Notes under the pieces: model-generated
Databases searched by the model: none
What the model was told of the DNA's origin: nothing
Seen by the model: only the letters and a program-made list of their open reading frames with translations
Shown: in pieces, positions 61,679 to 64,000 of the stretch
Layout: every line of letters begins with the position of its first letter
Numbering within the stretch: position 1 is the stretch's first letter
Assembly: GCF_027923905.1 (NCBI RefSeq)
Contig: NZ_AP026966.1
Location: forward strand, 1,179,001 to 1,243,000
Length of the DNA: 64,000 bases
Origin: Massilia varians
GTDB taxonomy: Bacteria; Pseudomonadota; Gammaproteobacteria; Burkholderiales; Burkholderiaceae_D
Reading direction: 5' to 3'
Made by a program: the position numbers and the translations under genes

Positions 61679-62332
61679 ATGAATGCGATTTCTTATCAAC
61701 CGTTTGTCATTGGTGTCGCCGGCGGCAGCGGCAGTGGCAAGTCAACGGTGACCCAACAAGTCCTGGCCTCGTTCGGCGCCGAGATGGTGTCGGTGGTGAT
61801 GCAGGACGATTACTACCGCGACCAGTCCGACCTCAGCCCCGAAGTGCGCCGCAAGCAGAACTATGACCATCCGGACGCCTTCGACTGGCCCCTGCTGGTG
61901 GAGCACGTCCGCGCCCTGCGCCATGGCGAAACGATCCAGATGCCGGTATACGACTTCACGATCGACAACCGCTCCGACAGGACGATTGCCGTCAAGCCGG
62001 CCCCGGTGATCGTGATCGAAGGCCTGTTCGCCCTGTACGACGCCGATTTGCGCGACATGATGTCGCTGAAGATCTTTGTCGACACCGCGCCCGATGTCCG
62101 CTTCATCCGCCGCATGCAGCGCGATGTCGCCGAACGCGGACGTTCGGTGGAGAGCATCGTCAACCAGTACATGGAAACGGTGCGCCCGATGCACAAGCAG
62201 TTCATCGCCCCGACCAAGCGCAACGCCGACGTCATCCTGCCGCACGGCGCCAACGGCCCGGCGGTCGACGTGATCACCACCAAGGTGGCAAGCGTCATCG
62301 GCCAGCTCAAGCGCCGTTCGACCGACCGCTGA
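61679..62332 (+). CDS. udk: Uridine kinase
   Basis: A 217-aa P-loop kinase that salvages uridine and cytidine. Walker A is GVAGGSGSGKST; the substrate motif QDDYYRD and the IEGLFALYD lid region match Udk. RFIRRMQRDVAERGRS is the conserved basic segment. The ribosome-binding site is weak. A terminator follows 29 bp after the stop. Confidence 0.95.
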   Translation: MNAISYQPFVIGVAGGSGSGKSTVTQQVLASFGAEMVSVVMQDDYYRDQSDLSPEVRRKQNYDHPDAFDWPLLVEHVRALRHGETIQMPVYDFTIDNRSDRTIAVKPAPVIVIEGLFALYDADLRDMMSLKIFVDTAPDVRFIRRMQRDVAERGRSVESIVNQYMETVRPMHKQFIAPTKRNADVILPHGANGPAVDVITTKVASVIGQLKRRSTDR

Positions 62333-62361
62333 CCCAATTCCTGCGCATCTGTAAAGACTGT

Positions 62362-62396
62362 AAGCAACTGTTTCAAATGAGGGGGCAGTTGCTTTT
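62362..62396 (+). terminator. Terminator of udk
   Basis: AAGCAACTG pairs perfectly with CAGTTGCTT over a 15-base loop and ends TTTT. Confidence 0.75.
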
Positions 62397-62450
62397 CTGA
62401 ATGCTAGGATCCTTTCCAGCCTGCTGCCGGCAGACCACGAAAGCGCATCC

Positions 62451-63653
62451 ATGATCCAGACCCGATCCCGCCTCGCCCTCCTTGCTGCCACCGCCCTGAG
62501 CGCCGCCATCCTGTCCGCCTGTGGCGGCGGTGGCGGCGATGCCGCCGCACCCGGCACGCCCGTCAGCACCCTCGGCACCCTGGCCGTGTCGCTGACCGAC
62601 GCCCCGGCCTGCGGCTTCGACGCCGTCAACGTCAGCGTTGCCAAAGTGCGCGTGCACCGCAGCGAAGGCGCGTCCGATACCGATACCGGCTGGACCGACA
62701 TCAGCCTGCATCCGGCGAAGAAGATCAACCTGCTGAACCTGAGCAACGGCGTGCTCGAAGCGCTCGGCCAGGCCTCGCTCGAAGCAGGGCGCTATACCCA
62801 GCTGCGCCTGGTCCTGGACGGCAATGGCAACAGCGTGGTGCCGAGCGCCGGCAAGACCGAGCAGCCGCTCGAGACCCCGGGTGGCATCCAGAGCGGCATC
62901 AAGCTGGTCGGGAACTTCGAGGTGACGGCTGGCCAGAAGACCGAGGTCGTGCTCGACTTCGACGCCTGCAAGTCGGTGCTCACCCGCGGCAAGGGCAGCT
63001 ATGCGCTCAAGCCTGTGGTGAAAGTGGTGCCGGCGACCCTGAACGGGATCTCCGGCTTCGTCAGCACCGCGCTGCTGGGCCGCAGCGTGCAGGTCTCGGC
63101 GCAGCAGAACGGCCAGATCGTCAGCGCCACCATGCCGGATCCGGCCACCGGCGAATTCCGGCTGACGCGCCTGGCGCCCGGCAACTACGACGTCGTCATC
63201 ACCGCCAGCGACAGCGCGGCCAGCGTGGTGGCGGGCGTGCCGGTGGCGTCGAGCAGCAGCACCACGGTGCTGAGCACCGCGAACGCGCCGATCCTGCTGG
63301 CGCCGGGCGTCACCGGTGCGATCGGCGGCACGGTCACGATGAGCCCGGCCAGCCTTGATGCCGCCTACGTCTCGGCCAAGCAGAGCTTCGCGGCCGGCCC
63401 CACCGTCACCATCAAGTACCAGGGCGCCGACCTGGCCAGCGGCACCTACACGATCGCCGGCCTGCCGGTGACGGCGCCGCAGTTCGCGACCTATACCAGC
63501 ACGCTGCCGCTGGCCTTCAGCGCCAGCAGCGCAGCCCCGGCGGGCAGGTACCGGGTCGAGGCGGCGGCGGCCGGCTACGTGGGCAAGTCGGCCGACAACG
63601 TCGACATCCGTAGCGCCAACCAGTCGAACCTGAATTTTTCGCTCACCCGCTGA
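62451..63653 (+). CDS. DUF4382 domain lipoprotein
   Basis: A 400-aa secreted lipoprotein. The lipobox LSAC puts the lipidated cysteine at 24, followed by a glycine run. The DUF4382 domain (about 42-190) starts LAVSLTDAPACGFDAVNVSVAKVRVH and ends with KPVVKVVP. Beta-sandwich, carboxypeptidase-regulatory-like segments follow (GISGFVSTALLG and LAPGNYDVVITASDS). Probably envelope-anchored; the binding partner is unknown. Confidence 0.87.
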   Translation: MIQTRSRLALLAATALSAAILSACGGGGGDAAAPGTPVSTLGTLAVSLTDAPACGFDAVNVSVAKVRVHRSEGASDTDTGWTDISLHPAKKINLLNLSNGVLEALGQASLEAGRYTQLRLVLDGNGNSVVPSAGKTEQPLETPGGIQSGIKLVGNFEVTAGQKTEVVLDFDACKSVLTRGKGSYALKPVVKVVPATLNGISGFVSTALLGRSVQVSAQQNGQIVSATMPDPATGEFRLTRLAPGNYDVVITASDSAASVVAGVPVASSSSTTVLSTANAPILLAPGVTGAIGGTVTMSPASLDAAYVSAKQSFAAGPTVTIKYQGADLASGTYTIAGLPVTAPQFATYTSTLPLAFSASSAAPAGRYRVEAAAAGYVGKSADNVDIRSANQSNLNFSLTR

Positions 63654-63730
63654 TCGCTCATCAGTGAAACGTGCGCCCCTCCGGACTTTGCTAAGATAGC
63701 AAGCCTGTCCAACACCACCGGAGGGGCCAC

Positions 63731-64000
63731 ATGAAAGATCTCATTCGCGATGCCGAAAGCCTGCTGTCCGCCAGTTCGTTCAGCGAAGGTGTCGACCGCC
63801 GCGTCTTCCTGAAAGCCGCCGCCGGCGGCGGATTCGCCGTCGCCGCGCTGCCGGTGGTGGCGCAGACCCAGATCCAGACCAGTACCGAAGGCCTGGACGC
63901 CGCCGACCATATCGTGGTCATCAACGGCCAGGACGTGCCGGTCTACCGCGCCCAGCCCAAGGACCGCAGCAACCTGCCGGTGGTGCTGGTCATCTCCGAG
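63731..64000 (+). CDS. Tat-exported dienelactone-hydrolase-like protein (5' part)
   Basis: The first 90 codons of a gene that runs off the window. VDRRVFLKAAAGG is a twin-arginine signal, with likely cleavage after ALPVVAQ. The visible mature part (VYRAQPKDRSNLPVVLVISE) is the start of an alpha/beta hydrolase like exported dienelactone hydrolases of Burkholderiales. GGAGGGG is well placed before the ATG. The catalytic residues are outside the window. Confidence 0.75.
   Translation, partial: MKDLIRDAESLLSASSFSEGVDRRVFLKAAAGGGFAVAALPVVAQTQIQTSTEGLDAADHIVVINGQDVPVYRAQPKDRSNLPVVLVISE

Overview
The window is a GC-rich chromosomal segment from a beta-proteobacterium, most likely order Burkholderiales and probably Oxalobacteraceae (Massilia/Telluria-like). 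The support is the gene content and order: dusB-fis-purH, ruvCAB, tyrS-dtd beside an M23 peptidase, a thrB/BPSS1780-family/DUF2782 cluster divergent from polA, and a TPP-riboswitch thiC-S-G-D-E operon. No taxonomic marker was searched, so the assignment is inference. I see no rRNA, tRNA, CRISPR array, prophage or complete insertion sequence; the region reads as core chromosome with short mobile repeats and a few decaying accessory genes.

Layout. 0-4 kb: end of coq7, OsmC, an ABC-2 exporter pair (NatA/NatB-like) and a secreted TAP-like hydrolase. 4-8 kb: rplM-rpsI, argC, a bactofilin and erpA. 8-12.5 kb, minus strand: anmK, an RDD protein, a secreted serine hydrolase and an M23 peptidase. 12.7-21.4 kb, plus strand: tyrS-dtd, PEBP-like protein, phosphatase, dusB-fis, purH, ruvCAB. 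21.6-28.4 kb: two tandem 510-aa Tat-exported beta-helix paralogues, then an amidohydrolase in an apparent operon with a DesK/DesR-like two-component system. 28.7-31.2 kb: a decayed type VI lipase effector with a frameshifted Tli4-type immunity gene. 31.2-37.6 kb: small membrane proteins, an EmrE-like transporter, a DUF2147 protein, a putative zincin, a channel-like protein and valS. 37.7-42.3 kb: the thiamin operon. 42.3-49.3 kb: an ion channel, a frameshifted zincin, an M28 lipoprotein peptidase, GNAT, a secreted subtilase and frmA. 49.5-58.1 kb: an M56 sensor-like peptidase without a neighbouring BlaI, SRPBCC, GFA and hemerythrin proteins, uvrD, BPSS1780-family, thrB, DUF2782. 58.3-64 kb: polA, UPF0158, udk, a DUF4382 lipoprotein and the start of a Tat-exported dienelactone-hydrolase-like protein.

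The most unusual content is non-coding. Two 146-bp elements (43042-43187 and 46087-46232) lie in opposite orientation, have 16-bp terminal inverted repeats and are each bounded by an exact 12-bp direct repeat. They look like MITEs, and the second has landed inside a perfect bidirectional terminator. Their core is a double-hairpin repeat (GTAGGGTGG...CCACCCTAC) that also occurs alone three times, with compensatory arm changes, including once between thiS and thiG. A second family is an 85-bp palindrome with two copies whose core is inverted relative to the arms. The two beta-helix paralogues each carry a hairpin that pairs away the Shine-Dalgarno sequence, with a base-pair-preserving difference between copies.
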